Shown here: piece by piece, positions 1-8,006 of the stretch
Layout of the letters: every line of letters starts with the position of its first letter
Numbering within the stretch: position 1 is the first letter of the stretch
Assembly (NCBI GenBank): GCA_050953505.1
Contig: JBMNMU010000001.1
Coordinates: 62,001 to 126,000 of the forward strand
Length of the DNA: 64,000 nt
Direction: 5' to 3'
From: JBMNMU01 sp050953505
Lineage (GTDB): Bacteria; Bacillota; Clostridia; Peptostreptococcales; Anaerovoracaceae
Notes under the pieces: generated by a model
Told to the model about the DNA's origin: nothing
The model's database searches: none
Seen by the model: only the letters and a program-made list of their open reading frames with translations
Translations under genes and position numbers: made by a program

Positions 1-1
1 G

Positions 2-802
2 TTTGAAGATAAATTGAAGTTCAAGATGCTTCGTGATGGGGAGATAAAAGATGAGCTGGTAAAGGTGGCTTTTGACAGAGAAAGTGATAATCTTTTCTTG
101 GAACTCCAGCCCATTTTAAATCTTAGGACGAACAAGATTAGAGGATTTGAATCTCTAGCAAGATTAAAAAGTGATAAACTGGGAATCGTATCACCGAGAG
201 AATTTATTCCAATTGCTGAAGAAACCCGGCTGATAATACTGATTGGGCAAAAGATTATGTATATGGCAGCAGAATTTCTTAGGGAATTAGAGGAAAAAGG
301 TCATGATGATATAAAGGTAACGTTTAATGTATCAGCCTTGCAGCTTAATACCGATGAATTTCTTGATGAACTTACTAAGGTTATTAGGGAAACTGGGATT
401 AATCCAAAGAATTTCGGCTTGGAAATAACGGAGTCTATTTTTGCTGATGATTTTGATTCTATTAACGCAAAACTAGGCAAAGTCAAAGATATGGGCTTGG
501 AGATAGCGGTAGATGATTTTGGTACAGGCTATTCCTCCCTTGCACGTGAAAGAGAGCTTAATATTAACGGTATTAAAATTGACAAATACTTTACAGATAA
601 ACTCCTTTCCATCGAACCGGAAGAATCAATAACAGGTGATATTATTTCCATGGCCCATAAAATTGGCCATTATGTTATAGCTGAAGGTGTAGAAACACAC
701 AAACAAAAGGAATATTTAATCAATTATAATTGTGATATGATGCAAGGCTACCTCTTTAGCAAACCAGTAGACCAACAAACCGCAATCACCTTACTAGAGT
801 AA
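2..802 (+). CDS. EAL-domain c-di-GMP phosphodiesterase, C-terminal part
   Basis: The reading frame is open from the window edge, so the 5' end lies outside; a TTG at 14 is only an internal codon. The visible part is a full EAL domain that would hydrolyse cyclic di-GMP to pGpG. Seen in order: ESLAR (ExLxR form of the EAL motif), Asn in FNVSALQL, LEITES, DDFGTGYSS, the Lys of IKIDKYF, AEGVET and QGYLFSKP. All metal and catalytic positions known for active EAL enzymes appear present. The few residues ahead of it resemble the end of a GGDEF or sensor domain, so a larger GGDEF-EAL protein is likely (inference). The stop codon abuts a repeat that starts at the next base. Confidence 0.9.
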   Translation, partial: FEDKLKFKMLRDGEIKDELVKVAFDRESDNLFLELQPILNLRTNKIRGFESLARLKSDKLGIVSPREFIPIAEETRLIILIGQKIMYMAAEFLRELEEKGHDDIKVTFNVSALQLNTDEFLDELTKVIRETGINPKNFGLEITESIFADDFDSINAKLGKVKDMGLEIAVDDFGTGYSSLARERELNINGIKIDKYFTDKLLSIEPEESITGDIISMAHKIGHYVIAEGVETHKQKEYLINYNCDMMQGYLFSKPVDQQTAITLLE

Positions 803-901
803 TGGTGTCAGACACCATTTGTCGAATTTGAGGCAGAAATGAGCTGTTGCAAGGGACTCGGTGTTTTAAGTTGGAAAAGGTGCCAGACATATTTTCCAAC
901 T
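803..901 (+). repeat. RAYT-type two-hairpin repeat, copy 1
   Basis: Starts one base after the EAL gene stop. The first palindrome is GGTGTCAGACACC. After about 55 bases comes an 11-bp stem, arms AAGTTGGAAAA and TTTTCCAACTA, enclosing GGTGCCAGACATA. The same ~100-bp unit recurs at 1628, 2652, 3657, 4935, 7766 and 9156, and inverted at 21445 and 21542. Confidence 0.9.
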
Positions 902-939
902 AGCGATAGAAAAGCTATCATACAATAGAAAGGGTAAAA

Positions 940-1611
940 ATGATTGATATACATTCACACGTACTTCCGGGAATGGATGACGGCGCAAAGGATCCGGAGG
1001 AATCAAGGGAACTTATCAATGTCCTGCAAGATCAGGGCGTTACTTTGCTTGTTCTGACACCTCATTATTACCCTCATCAGGAGAGGCTTTCTGATTTTTT
1101 AATCAGGAGAGAAAAAGCCTACCAAAGCATTTCAGACAGCGATATAGAGATGATATTGGCTAGCGAAACCTACCTTTCCGAGCCGCTATTGTCCTATGAT
1201 TCCATAGAAGCGCTTTGCATAGGGGATACCGGCTATCTTTTATTAGAATTGCCTTACCTAGATAAGTGGGGCTCAAGTGTTATGAAACAAATTGAGCAGT
1301 TGATTGCGAAGTATAACGTCAAACCCATCATTGCCCATATAGAAAGATACGAGAGGCCATTAGAGCATCGAAAAGAGCAAATATTAAAGGAGTTAGTGGA
1401 TATGGGGTGCCTACTTCAATTCAACATATACTCAGTAATAAACAAGAGGACTCGGGCATCAACGTTGAAGCTATTAAAGGATGGGTGGGCCGATACGGTA
1501 GGCTCAGACTGCCACAATATGACAACAAGACCTCCCCGGTTTGATGAATTTTATGACATCGTGAATGAAAAACTAGGCGTGAGAAGACCCCAGTGGTGCG
1601 ATCTGTTTTAG
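940..1611 (+). CDS. CpsB/YwqE-type PHP-domain tyrosine-protein phosphatase
   Basis: 223 residues, the usual length for this family. Metal-binding PHP motifs are seen at the start (MIDIHSHVLPGMDDGAKD), in the middle (HIERYERP) and near the end (GSDCHN). Known: CpsB/YwqE enzymes are manganese-dependent phosphatases that dephosphorylate bacterial tyrosine kinases controlling capsule and exopolysaccharide synthesis. GAAAGGG lies about 8 bases upstream of the ATG. No kinase or polysaccharide gene is adjacent in the window, so the substrate is unknown. It stands alone between two copies of the two-hairpin repeat. Confidence 0.88.
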   Translation: MIDIHSHVLPGMDDGAKDPEESRELINVLQDQGVTLLVLTPHYYPHQERLSDFLIRREKAYQSISDSDIEMILASETYLSEPLLSYDSIEALCIGDTGYLLLELPYLDKWGSSVMKQIEQLIAKYNVKPIIAHIERYERPLEHRKEQILKELVDMGCLLQFNIYSVINKRTRASTLKLLKDGWADTVGSDCHNMTTRPPRFDEFYDIVNEKLGVRRPQWCDLF

Positions 1612-1627
1612 CGGTGTCATGTTTTAG

Positions 1628-1725
1628 CGGTGTCAGACACCATTTGTCGAATTTGAGGCAGAAATGAGCTGTTGCAAGGGACCCGGTGTTTTAAGTTGGA
1701 AAAAGTGCCAGACATGTTTTCCAAC
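1628..1725 (+). repeat. RAYT-type two-hairpin repeat, copy 2
   Basis: GGTGTCAGACACC at about 1629 and the AAGTTGGAAAA arm at 1693. The distal arm is slightly degraded (TTTTCCAACC). A short piece, GCGGTGTCATGTTTTA, just upstream looks like a partial extra copy of the repeat head. Confidence 0.88.
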
Positions 1726-1950
1726 CTGCTTATTGTGGTAGCCAATTGCAGCATCTTACTTACTTAAAGTCTGACAGGGCACTTCCCTTCCCTGTAGATG
1801 AGGTGTCTAATGGACGAGGGATAAGACGTGAATATTTCTAGAAGCAATGGAAGTAGCTGTTAGTGATGATTTATCAGGAAGTAAGCAGCTTTTAGTGCTA
1901 GCTTAACAAGATTGAAACGTCCGGCGAGTAGCATAGAAAGGTATGATTAT
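1726..1950. other. Intergenic, no gene seen
   Basis: Together with the repeat this forms a 340-base gap. All frames carry frequent stops and no promoter pair stands out. GAAAGG at 1936-1941 is the ribosome binding site of the sirtuin gene. Confidence 0.5.
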
Positions 1951-2679
1951 ATGGTTGATGGTAGAGTCATAGAAAGATTAACAGATTTTCTAAATGAATC
2001 TAAATATACCGTTGTTTTAACTGGCGCAGGTATTTCTACAGAGAGCGGTATTCCAGATTTTAGATCCAAGGATGGCTGGTGGAAAAAATTAAATCCTTCG
2101 GAGGTCGCCTCGATTAATGCCCTGGAAAACAACTATGACTTATTCAGAGAATTCTATAAGTATAGGATTAGTATGTTAGAAGGATGCAAGTTTAATAAAG
2201 GGCATAAGGTATTGGCGGATTGGGAAGAAAAGGGATTTGTGAATTCAGTTGTAACCCAGAATATCGATGGTTTTCATATCGATGCCGGCAGCAAAAATAC
2301 ATATGAACTTCACGGTTCTATTAATGCTATAAGGTGCCACTCATGCGGAAAGGTTCATTCAGTTGAAGACTTTATAAATGATAAGCAGTGTGAAGCGTGT
2401 GGGGGAAACTTAAGGCCAGGAGTTGTTTTGTTTGGAGAAGGCCTTCCCACTGATGTGTGGCATAAAGCATATGAGGAAATAGAAAAATCAGACCTTCTTT
2501 TGGTCATAGGCACAAGCCTAAACGTAAGTCCTGTTAATAGCTTGCCTTCTGTAGCAAAGGGCAAGAAAGTTTTGATCAATGCCGAGAAAACTCAAATGGA
2601 TCATTTGTTTGACCTGGTAATAAATGCAGGCTCAGGCACAGTCCTTGTAGCGGTGTCAGACACCATTTGTCGAATTTGA
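1951..2679 (+). CDS. cobB: NAD-dependent protein deacylase (sirtuin)
   Basis: Removes acyl groups from lysines using NAD+. Seen: the NAD-binding TGAGISTESGIPDFRS, TQNIDGFH, the catalytic His in ELHGS, a four-Cys zinc site (CHSCG and CEACGG), FGEGLP and VIGTSLNVSP. The ATG at 1951 is preferred because GAAAGG sits 9 bases upstream; a TTG at 1912 in the same frame would add 13 residues without a clear RBS. The last residues, about VSDTICRI, are read from inside a copy of the two-hairpin repeat, so the native C-terminus seems to have been replaced when the repeat inserted. About 242 residues, normal for the family. Confidence 0.92.
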   Translation: MVDGRVIERLTDFLNESKYTVVLTGAGISTESGIPDFRSKDGWWKKLNPSEVASINALENNYDLFREFYKYRISMLEGCKFNKGHKVLADWEEKGFVNSVVTQNIDGFHIDAGSKNTYELHGSINAIRCHSCGKVHSVEDFINDKQCEACGGNLRPGVVLFGEGLPTDVWHKAYEEIEKSDLLLVIGTSLNVSPVNSLPSVAKGKKVLINAEKTQMDHLFDLVINAGSGTVLVAVSDTICRI

Positions 2680-2750
2680 GGCAGAAATGAGCTGTTGCAA
2701 GGGACCCGGTGTTTTAAGTTGGAAAAAGTGCCAGACATATTTTCCAACTT
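2652..2750 (+). repeat. RAYT-type two-hairpin repeat, copy 3, inside the sirtuin 3' end
   Basis: GGTGTCAGACACC starts at 2652 and the gene stop is at 2677-2679, so 28 bases of repeat are translated. The distal stem AAGTTGGAAAA/TTTTCCAACTT is complete. Confidence 0.9.
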
Positions 2751-2975
2751 AAAATACAATAGTGGTCCTAGTGGGTCTAGTCTCGTTTTGCTGAGGCGTT
2801 GGGCTCCTTAAATATGAAGTGATTGGGTCTTTATTCGAACAAATGAAATAAGTAAATTAAAAATGACCAGGTACTCTGCAATGGTAAGCGAGCGCCTAGT
2901 CATAGTTATACCACTATACATTATGTTCTTCACTCTCAATAAGATTTAGGGATCCTGGTTATAGAACTAGCATTT

Positions 2976-3578
2976 CTATCCAAAAACCTTGACCCTTTTA
3001 TCGATATCCACTTTTTCCTTATCTCTCCCCGGGGCTTCGATTGAGCCGAAGATCATTTGCGCATAGAGCTGCCAGTGCTCGGGAATATCCCAGGTTTCTT
3101 GAACTTCTTTTCGGATGTTGTGAATGTAGTGCTGTAAATTAGCGCCAATATTATTGTCGGCCAAAGTAGTCCAAATTGCTACAGTAGCGGCCCCTTGATG
3201 CTCATGACTCCATTGCTGCATCCTTTCTATACTTACATTAAATTTTTCGCATGTTTCCTTAATTACATTTTGATCCTCAAAGAACAGCACGGTTCCATAG
3301 GATTTATTAAAAAGCTCTAACCGATCTTTTAGTTTAGTAAACTCTTCGGGAGTCCTTGCCTCTTTCTCCTTCGCCTCTACCATTTTCCATAACTTGCTGT
3401 GCTCTTCTCCAAAGAGAATGGCAATCCTAGTGCTTTGGGAATTGAAAGCAGAGGGTAATTGATTAATAGTAATCTTAATCAGTTTAATGATTTCATCTTT
3501 GCTAAGAGGGATATCTTTGCTTAATTCATAGACGCTTTTCCGGTTTCCAAGTAAGCTGATGACATTTTGGTTTATCAT
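2976..3578 (-). CDS. Nitroreductase-family protein (YdgN/HBN1-like)
   Basis: 200 residues of the FMN-dependent nitroreductase fold. Seen: an N-terminal RKSVYELSKDIPLSKDEI, LPSAFNSQSTRI (the conserved PSAFNSQ segment), FGEEHSKLW, and a C-terminal FGSIEAPGRDKEK. These match the subfamily containing yeast HBN1 and bacterial YdgN/YodC-like enzymes. Known: the family reduces nitro compounds or quinones with NAD(P)H; the physiological substrate is usually undefined. AAGGAGG-like bases lie just upstream of its ATG. It is transcribed against its neighbours and is a single-gene unit. Confidence 0.85.
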   Translation of the reverse strand: MINQNVISLLGNRKSVYELSKDIPLSKDEIIKLIKITINQLPSAFNSQSTRIAILFGEEHSKLWKMVEAKEKEARTPEEFTKLKDRLELFNKSYGTVLFFEDQNVIKETCEKFNVSIERMQQWSHEHQGAATVAIWTTLADNNIGANLQHYIHNIRKEVQETWDIPEHWQLYAQMIFGSIEAPGRDKEKVDIDKRVKVFG

Positions 3579-3656
3579 AAAATCCTCCTTAAACTACTAA
3601 AATCTGCCTTAACCTATAGTTTAATCATTACCCGGATGCAGGCAAGTTAAACTTAA

Positions 3657-3754
3657 TGGTGTCAGACACCATTTGTCGAATTGGGGGCATAAGTGGGCTG
3701 GTGCAAGGGAATTGGTGTTTTTAGTTGGAAAAGGTGCCAGACATATTTTCCAAT
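3657..3754 (+). repeat. RAYT-type two-hairpin repeat, copy 4
   Basis: The GGTGTCAGACACC head is intact. The middle differs from other copies (ATTGGGGGCATAAGTGGGCT) and the last arm ends in TTTTCCAAT. It lies upstream of the minus-strand nitroreductase, the only copy not behind a plus-strand gene in this stretch. Confidence 0.85.
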
Positions 3755-4146
3755 ATAGCTATGGGGAAACCATAGTGACGAAGCCTACAGTATACGGAAA
3801 TCATAGTGACGAAGGCTACAGCATTAAATGGCGATTATACGTCAATGTCCAATCAACGAACAACAATAGTTAAGCAGATAAGCACCCTCTTCCTTGTTTT
3901 TAGGAACGATTTAAAAAATAGTGGTTGTATTGTATAGCGTGGTGGTAAAAAGTGGTTGAACTGTACGGGAATATGGTATATTATTACATTAAAGTAAATA
4001 AAGGGAACGGAAAAGCGATGTCTAACGAAACGGCCTCACAACATTACATTAGGATATTTAAAATCATTAATGCGATATAAGCAATAAATAAATCAACTGA
4101 AAAGAAAATATTATGAAGGGCACGATACAGGGCGGTGGCATAGAAA
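3755..4146 (+). promoter_or_regulatory. Leader of the RAYT gene with a promoter near 3956-3984
   Basis: A direct repeat of about 24 bases (AAACCATAGTGACGAAGCCT and variant) lies at roughly 3768-3825. TTGAAC at 3956-3961 and TATTAT at 3979-3984 with 17-base spacing are a plausible sigma-A promoter for the transposase. No other coding potential is seen. Confidence 0.45.
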
Positions 4147-4974
4147 ATGGGTAGAAAACAGAGAATAATTGTTGAAGGCGGGATATATCATATCATTCAA
4201 AGAGGGAATAATAGAAACTTTATTTTTGAAGACAATCAAGATAAGAGACAGTTCTTTGAATTCTTGTTAGATGCCAGAGATAAATATGAATTTCATGTTC
4301 TATATTACGTCCTGATGGATAACCATTATCACTTGCTGTTAGAATCAAGCGATATTCCCATTAGCAGAGGAATCCAGCATCTCAACACAGCTTATAGCAA
4401 GTACTACAACAAGAAGTATGATCGCGTCGGTGGGATTTATAACGGTCGCAGCAACCAGTCCTTGGTAACAGATATTAGATATTTTTATCAGCTATTAAGG
4501 TACTTTTCGCAGAATCCAGTGAAAGCCGGAATTGTTAAAGCGCCTGGGGAGTATAAATGGTGCGCTCACGGGGAGGTTAAAAAAGGATATCGCTACATAA
4601 TCAACATCGAAAAGCTTCTTAGCCGTTTTTCCGCAAGCAAACCCAGGGCCTATGAAGAATATGTTGAGCTCATAGAACAGGATGCGGAAATCAGTCCGGT
4701 ATATGGTTTATACCATGTAAATGAAGAGCAAAGGCTTGCAGATGCCCTAAACCAAATCATGATCAACATGGGTTTGAATGACAGGCAGATTTATCGAATT
4801 AGGGAGGGAGACAGGAGTATGGACTTGAAAGAAGTGCGCAACGAGTTTATTCAGGAAGCGTATGACGCGGGATTTAAGATGAAAGATATCGCAAATCATA
4901 TTTCCTGCTCCCATGAGACTGTAAGAAAGGTCATTGGTGTCAGACACCATTTGTCGAAATTGCATAAGGGATGA
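4147..4974 (+). CDS. REP-associated tyrosine transposase (RAYT, Y1_Tnp family)
   Basis: 275 residues. The N-terminal HUH nuclease domain begins GRKQRIIVEGGIYHIIQRGN. The metal-binding His-Tyr-His is at about 60-62 in MDNHYHLLLE, and the candidate nucleophile Tyr119 is in LRYFSQNPVKAG. The C-terminal part (about 230-262) looks like a DnaA/HTH_23-type DNA-binding domain, FKMKDIANHISCSHETVRK. Known: RAYTs are single-copy IS200-like nucleases linked to dispersal of palindromic REP repeats. The last residues (GVRHHLSKLHKG) are read from a copy of the same two-hairpin repeat found around the window, which ties enzyme to repeat. It appears intact. Confidence 0.92.
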   Translation: MGRKQRIIVEGGIYHIIQRGNNRNFIFEDNQDKRQFFEFLLDARDKYEFHVLYYVLMDNHYHLLLESSDIPISRGIQHLNTAYSKYYNKKYDRVGGIYNGRSNQSLVTDIRYFYQLLRYFSQNPVKAGIVKAPGEYKWCAHGEVKKGYRYIINIEKLLSRFSASKPRAYEEYVELIEQDAEISPVYGLYHVNEEQRLADALNQIMINMGLNDRQIYRIREGDRSMDLKEVRNEFIQEAYDAGFKMKDIANHISCSHETVRKVIGVRHHLSKLHKG

Positions 4975-5034
4975 GCTGGTGCAAGGGAATTGGTGTTTTA
5001 AGTTGGAAAAGGTGCCAGACATATTTTCCAACTT
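4935..5034 (+). repeat. RAYT-type two-hairpin repeat, copy 5, overlapping the RAYT gene
   Basis: The head GGTGTCAGACACC begins at 4936, inside the transposase gene whose stop is at 4974. The distal stem AAGTTGGAAAA/TTTTCCAACTT is perfect. Confidence 0.9.
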
Positions 5035-5207
5035 AATGACCGCTTTATTACTCTAGGGGTAGACTTCGACCTAATCGTTCTACGTGAGATTCTTACTGAC
5101 GAAGGAGTCTCTTTGAGGACTTGAAATCGTACTGAATAGGGAGAGACTCTGGGGGAGACTCGTACTGGGACTAAGTCATTCGGAGATAGGCTTGCACCTA
5201 ACTTCTG

Positions 5208-5357
5208 CGATAGCTTCTCCCTGAACTAACCATTCTATGATAGCTCCTACCCGAACAGCATAACCATTCGATAATAGCTCCTGTTTGAACAGCCATTCAG
5301 CATAGCCCCTGCCCAACAGCCGTTCAGCGATAGCTCCTACCCGAGCACCAATTCTGT
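5208..5357. repeat. Degenerate tandem repeat, about 30 bp x 5
   Basis: Units begin GATAGCTCCTACCCGAACAG or close variants, at about 5208, 5239, 5273, 5302 and 5329. The remainder of the 586-base gap before the MATE gene holds no coding frame that I can support. Confidence 0.75.
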
Positions 5358-5448
5358 GATAAAATGATATTAGATTATTTTAGGGTGTCAAAGCCAAAGA
5401 TGTCCATTCCTGTGCTAGTAGGCCGATGTGCAAACGCACAACACAGGA

Positions 5449-5519
5449 TTCGTGGCAAAGAGAATGAGTAGTTGCAAGGAGTTACATGTTTTAAATTGGA
5501 AAAGGTGTCAGACACCATT
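5449..5519 (+). repeat. RAYT-type repeat, degenerate copy 6
   Basis: Order is kept (ATTCGTGGCAAAGAGAATGA, GTTGCAAGGA, GTTTTAAATTGGAAAAGGTG) but the head palindrome is missing and the tail ends in GGTGTCAGACACC. A second GAGACACCATTATT follows directly, suggesting local slippage. Confidence 0.65.
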
Positions 5520-5560
5520 ATTAAATGAGACACCATTATTGTCTATACGGAGCAAATCAT

Positions 5561-6895
5561 ATGAAACAACAATACAATTTCACAGAAGGAGATATACGGA
5601 GGCAGTTGATTTTCTTTTCTCTGCCCATCATGTTGACCAACCTACTGCAGGTATCCTATCAATTTATAGATAGCTTATGGGTCGGAAACCTTATTGGAGC
5701 CAACGCATTGGGCTCTGTTGCTGTAGCAAGTACCGTCATTTTTGTTGCTTTGTCTTTTATTATAGGGATTAATAATGCAACGCTGACAATTTTGTCGCAG
5801 CAAAAGGGCAAGCAGGATGAAGAGGCTCTGGCTAGATATCTAAATGCCTTTGTTGTGGTTTTAGCTGGCTTGGCTTTAATTGCAGGATTGGGAGGATTCT
5901 TCTTTGCTGAAAAAATATTACAACTGCTTAATACGCCTGGTGCCTTACTTCATGAGGCCAAAGTTTATTTACAAATAAATAGCTTGGGAATCGCTTTTCT
6001 AATAGGCTATAACTTTATCGGGACAGTCATGAGAGCTTTGGGGGATAGTAAAACCCCCTTGAAAATCGTGTTGGCAGCAGTGGTGCTAAATACCTTTTTA
6101 GACCCAATCTTTATTGCTTTCTTTAACTTAGGCGTAAATGGCGCTGCGGTAGCAACGATTATTTCACAGGGACTGGCGTTTTTATTCGGAATACACTATG
6201 TGCTTCGTCGTAAAATGGCTCCTTTTTCAAAGCCTTCGCTACCTGCGAAGGAAGAAGTGACGCTAATTATGAAGTTAGGTATCCCGGCGGGCCTTCAAAT
6301 GTCGGTTATTAGTGCGGGCATAGCGGCGATTATGAGTGTTGTGAATTCTTTTGGCGCTTCAGTGGTATCGGGTTTTAGCGCTGCGCAGCGTCTAGACAGT
6401 GTTATTATGATACCAGCACAAGCCTTGGGTACTGCAGTAAATAGTATGGCGGGGCAAAACATTGGTGTAAATAAATGGGACAGGGTTTCTAGAATCTCCA
6501 AGTTTGGCTTGGTTTTGAATATTACGATTATGCTAATTATCGCCTTGTTTGTTGTTATTTTTGCAGAGCGCGCAATTCGATTATTCATTCAAGAACCAGA
6601 ATCCGTTAGGTTTGGCAAGCAATATTTGAGAACTATTGCCTTTTTCTATCCTTTTTTGGGCATCAATTTTATTTTAAATGGGACAGTTAGGGCTTCAGGA
6701 GCCATGTACCAGGTATTGGTCTTGAATCTTATTTCATTTTGGGTGCTTCGCTATCCACTGACCTCTATTTTATCAACCTTCTTAGGCGATAAGGGAATTG
6801 CCTTCGGAATGGGGTTTAGCTTTGTAATCAGTAGTATGGTGGCATTTTTATACTATCGATATGGAAAATGGAGAAAGAATCAGTTATTTTCATAA
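5561..6895 (+). CDS. MATE-family multidrug efflux transporter
   Basis: About 444 residues and 12 predicted membrane segments in two six-helix halves. Seen: an N-terminal FSLPIMLTNLLQVSYQFIDS, typical of DinF/NorM-like MATE proteins, then WVGNLIGANALGSVAVAS and, in the second half, GIPAGLQMSV and FSAAQRLDSVIMIPAQALGT. Known: MATE transporters export cationic drugs and metabolites with Na+ or H+ antiport. The ATG at 5561 is chosen since the alignment starts with MKQQYNFTEGDIRRQL; an ATG at 5525 in frame would add residues read out of the preceding repeat. No neighbouring regulator indicates its substrate. Confidence 0.9.
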   Translation: MKQQYNFTEGDIRRQLIFFSLPIMLTNLLQVSYQFIDSLWVGNLIGANALGSVAVASTVIFVALSFIIGINNATLTILSQQKGKQDEEALARYLNAFVVVLAGLALIAGLGGFFFAEKILQLLNTPGALLHEAKVYLQINSLGIAFLIGYNFIGTVMRALGDSKTPLKIVLAAVVLNTFLDPIFIAFFNLGVNGAAVATIISQGLAFLFGIHYVLRRKMAPFSKPSLPAKEEVTLIMKLGIPAGLQMSVISAGIAAIMSVVNSFGASVVSGFSAAQRLDSVIMIPAQALGTAVNSMAGQNIGVNKWDRVSRISKFGLVLNITIMLIIALFVVIFAERAIRLFIQEPESVRFGKQYLRTIAFFYPFLGINFILNGTVRASGAMYQVLVLNLISFWVLRYPLTSILSTFLGDKGIAFGMGFSFVISSMVAFLYYRYGKWRKNQLFS

Positions 6896-6934
6896 AAAGA
6901 GTAGTGTCGCATTCAGAAATGATGTTGTCCCCGA

Positions 6935-7076
6935 TTTTCACAGTTGTGACGACTCAGCGTGGCGTCCAATGTCGTTTTCCCAGTTGTGATGTCAGACAAC
7001 TTTTGTCAGTTGTGGTGTCTGTTACCTTTTGCCAGAAGTGGTGCCTGTTACATTTTGTTATGTCAGGCATCATTTT
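6935..7076 (+). repeat. Degenerate 26-bp tandem repeat
   Basis: At least four units of the form TTTTGTCAGTTGTGGTGTCT, each ending GTTACC, GACAAC or TTACA. The unit contains GTGTCTG/GTCAGAC words also found in the RAYT-type repeat head. Most of the gap between the MATE gene and the next gene is this array. Confidence 0.65.
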
Positions 7077-7171
7077 TTATTTGACCAGTTACCTGCCTAA
7101 AGATTACTGGCAAATTGCCGATGGATAAGTACAGGGTATTTTATATAGGGTAAAAAGGGGAGGAACGTAAT

Positions 7172-7765
7172 ATGATTAATGGGATAAATACAAATCAAAG
7201 GGCCTACGTGAAAAGCCCAACAAACGCGGCTAAGGAAGCAAATGAAATAAGGGATGCGAAAGAACGGAAAGACACAACCGATTCAGCTGCTAAGACTGAT
7301 AAGATAGACATTAGCAAAAAGCAAAATTCGCCTGTAACCTATTCAAACATCAAAGGCAAAAAAGGCTTAGGGTCTTCTGAAGTAGAAGTATTGAAAACCC
7401 AAGCGGAGCAAGCTTATGAAAATCTAAGAAATATTGTTGAAAAGCTAATCTTAAACCAATCAAAGGGCTACAAGATTTCCACTGAAATAGAGAAAATCCA
7501 ACTATCTCCTGAAGAAGTTGAGGCTGCGAAATTATCCGTTTCTGAAGAAGGTGAGTATGGTGTAAAAGCTGTTAGCGATAGATTGGTGAATTTTGCAATT
7601 TCCGTTTCAGGAGGAGACAAAAGTAAGTTTGCGGTGCTAGTTGACGCCATAAATGAAGGCTTTAAAGCGGCTCAGGAAGCTTGGGGAGGCCAATTGCCAG
7701 ATATTTGCAATCAAACCTACAATGAAACCATGAGAAAATTAGAAGCATGGGCAAAGGAGGATTAA
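7172..7765 (+). CDS. Hypothetical protein, 197 aa
   Basis: I do not recognise the family with confidence. The N-terminal 60 residues are polar and Lys/Asp-rich (TDKIDISKKQ resembles linker sequences of flagellar or FlgM-like proteins). The middle (65-100) is helical. The C-terminus has a compact conserved-looking block, AINEGFKAAQEAWGGQLPDI, followed by a charged helix. No signal peptide or TM segment. GGGGAGGAA lies 7 bases upstream of the ATG, so translation is likely. It forms a single-gene unit ending directly at a repeat. A cytoplasmic accessory or motility-linked protein is possible but not demonstrated. Confidence 0.7.
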   Translation: MINGINTNQRAYVKSPTNAAKEANEIRDAKERKDTTDSAAKTDKIDISKKQNSPVTYSNIKGKKGLGSSEVEVLKTQAEQAYENLRNIVEKLILNQSKGYKISTEIEKIQLSPEEVEAAKLSVSEEGEYGVKAVSDRLVNFAISVSGGDKSKFAVLVDAINEGFKAAQEAWGGQLPDICNQTYNETMRKLEAWAKED

Positions 7766-7865
7766 TGGTGTCAGACACCATTTGTCGAATTTAGGGCAAA
7801 AATGAGCTGTTGCAAGGGACCCGGTGTTTTAAGTTGGAAAAGGTGCCAGACATATTTTCCAACTT
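7766..7865 (+). repeat. RAYT-type two-hairpin repeat, copy 7
   Basis: Begins one base after the stop of the 197-aa protein. Head GGTGTCAGACACC and distal stem AAGTTGGAAAA/TTTTCCAACTT are both perfect. Confidence 0.9.
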
Positions 7866-8006
7866 AAATCCTATGTTATGCGTAAAATACGGATGCAGTT
7901 GGCAATAACACCTGTTTAAAACGAATTCAAGAAGGTATTAGTAGAAATAACACAGAGCGAAGTGCAGAAAAGAAACGAATCTAAACTTATGCTAGGAGGT
8001 ACTGTT

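Noticed and set aside
3673..3873. 66-aa plus-strand ORF
   Set aside because: It begins inside repeat copy 4 and continues through direct repeats; no RBS and no recognisable protein.
5428..5673. 81-aa plus-strand ORF ahead of the MATE gene
   Set aside because: Runs through a degenerate repeat and overlaps the MATE gene in another frame.
6868..7128. 86-aa ORF over the end of the MATE gene
   Set aside because: Encoded by the MATE 3' end and the 26-bp repeat array; no RBS.
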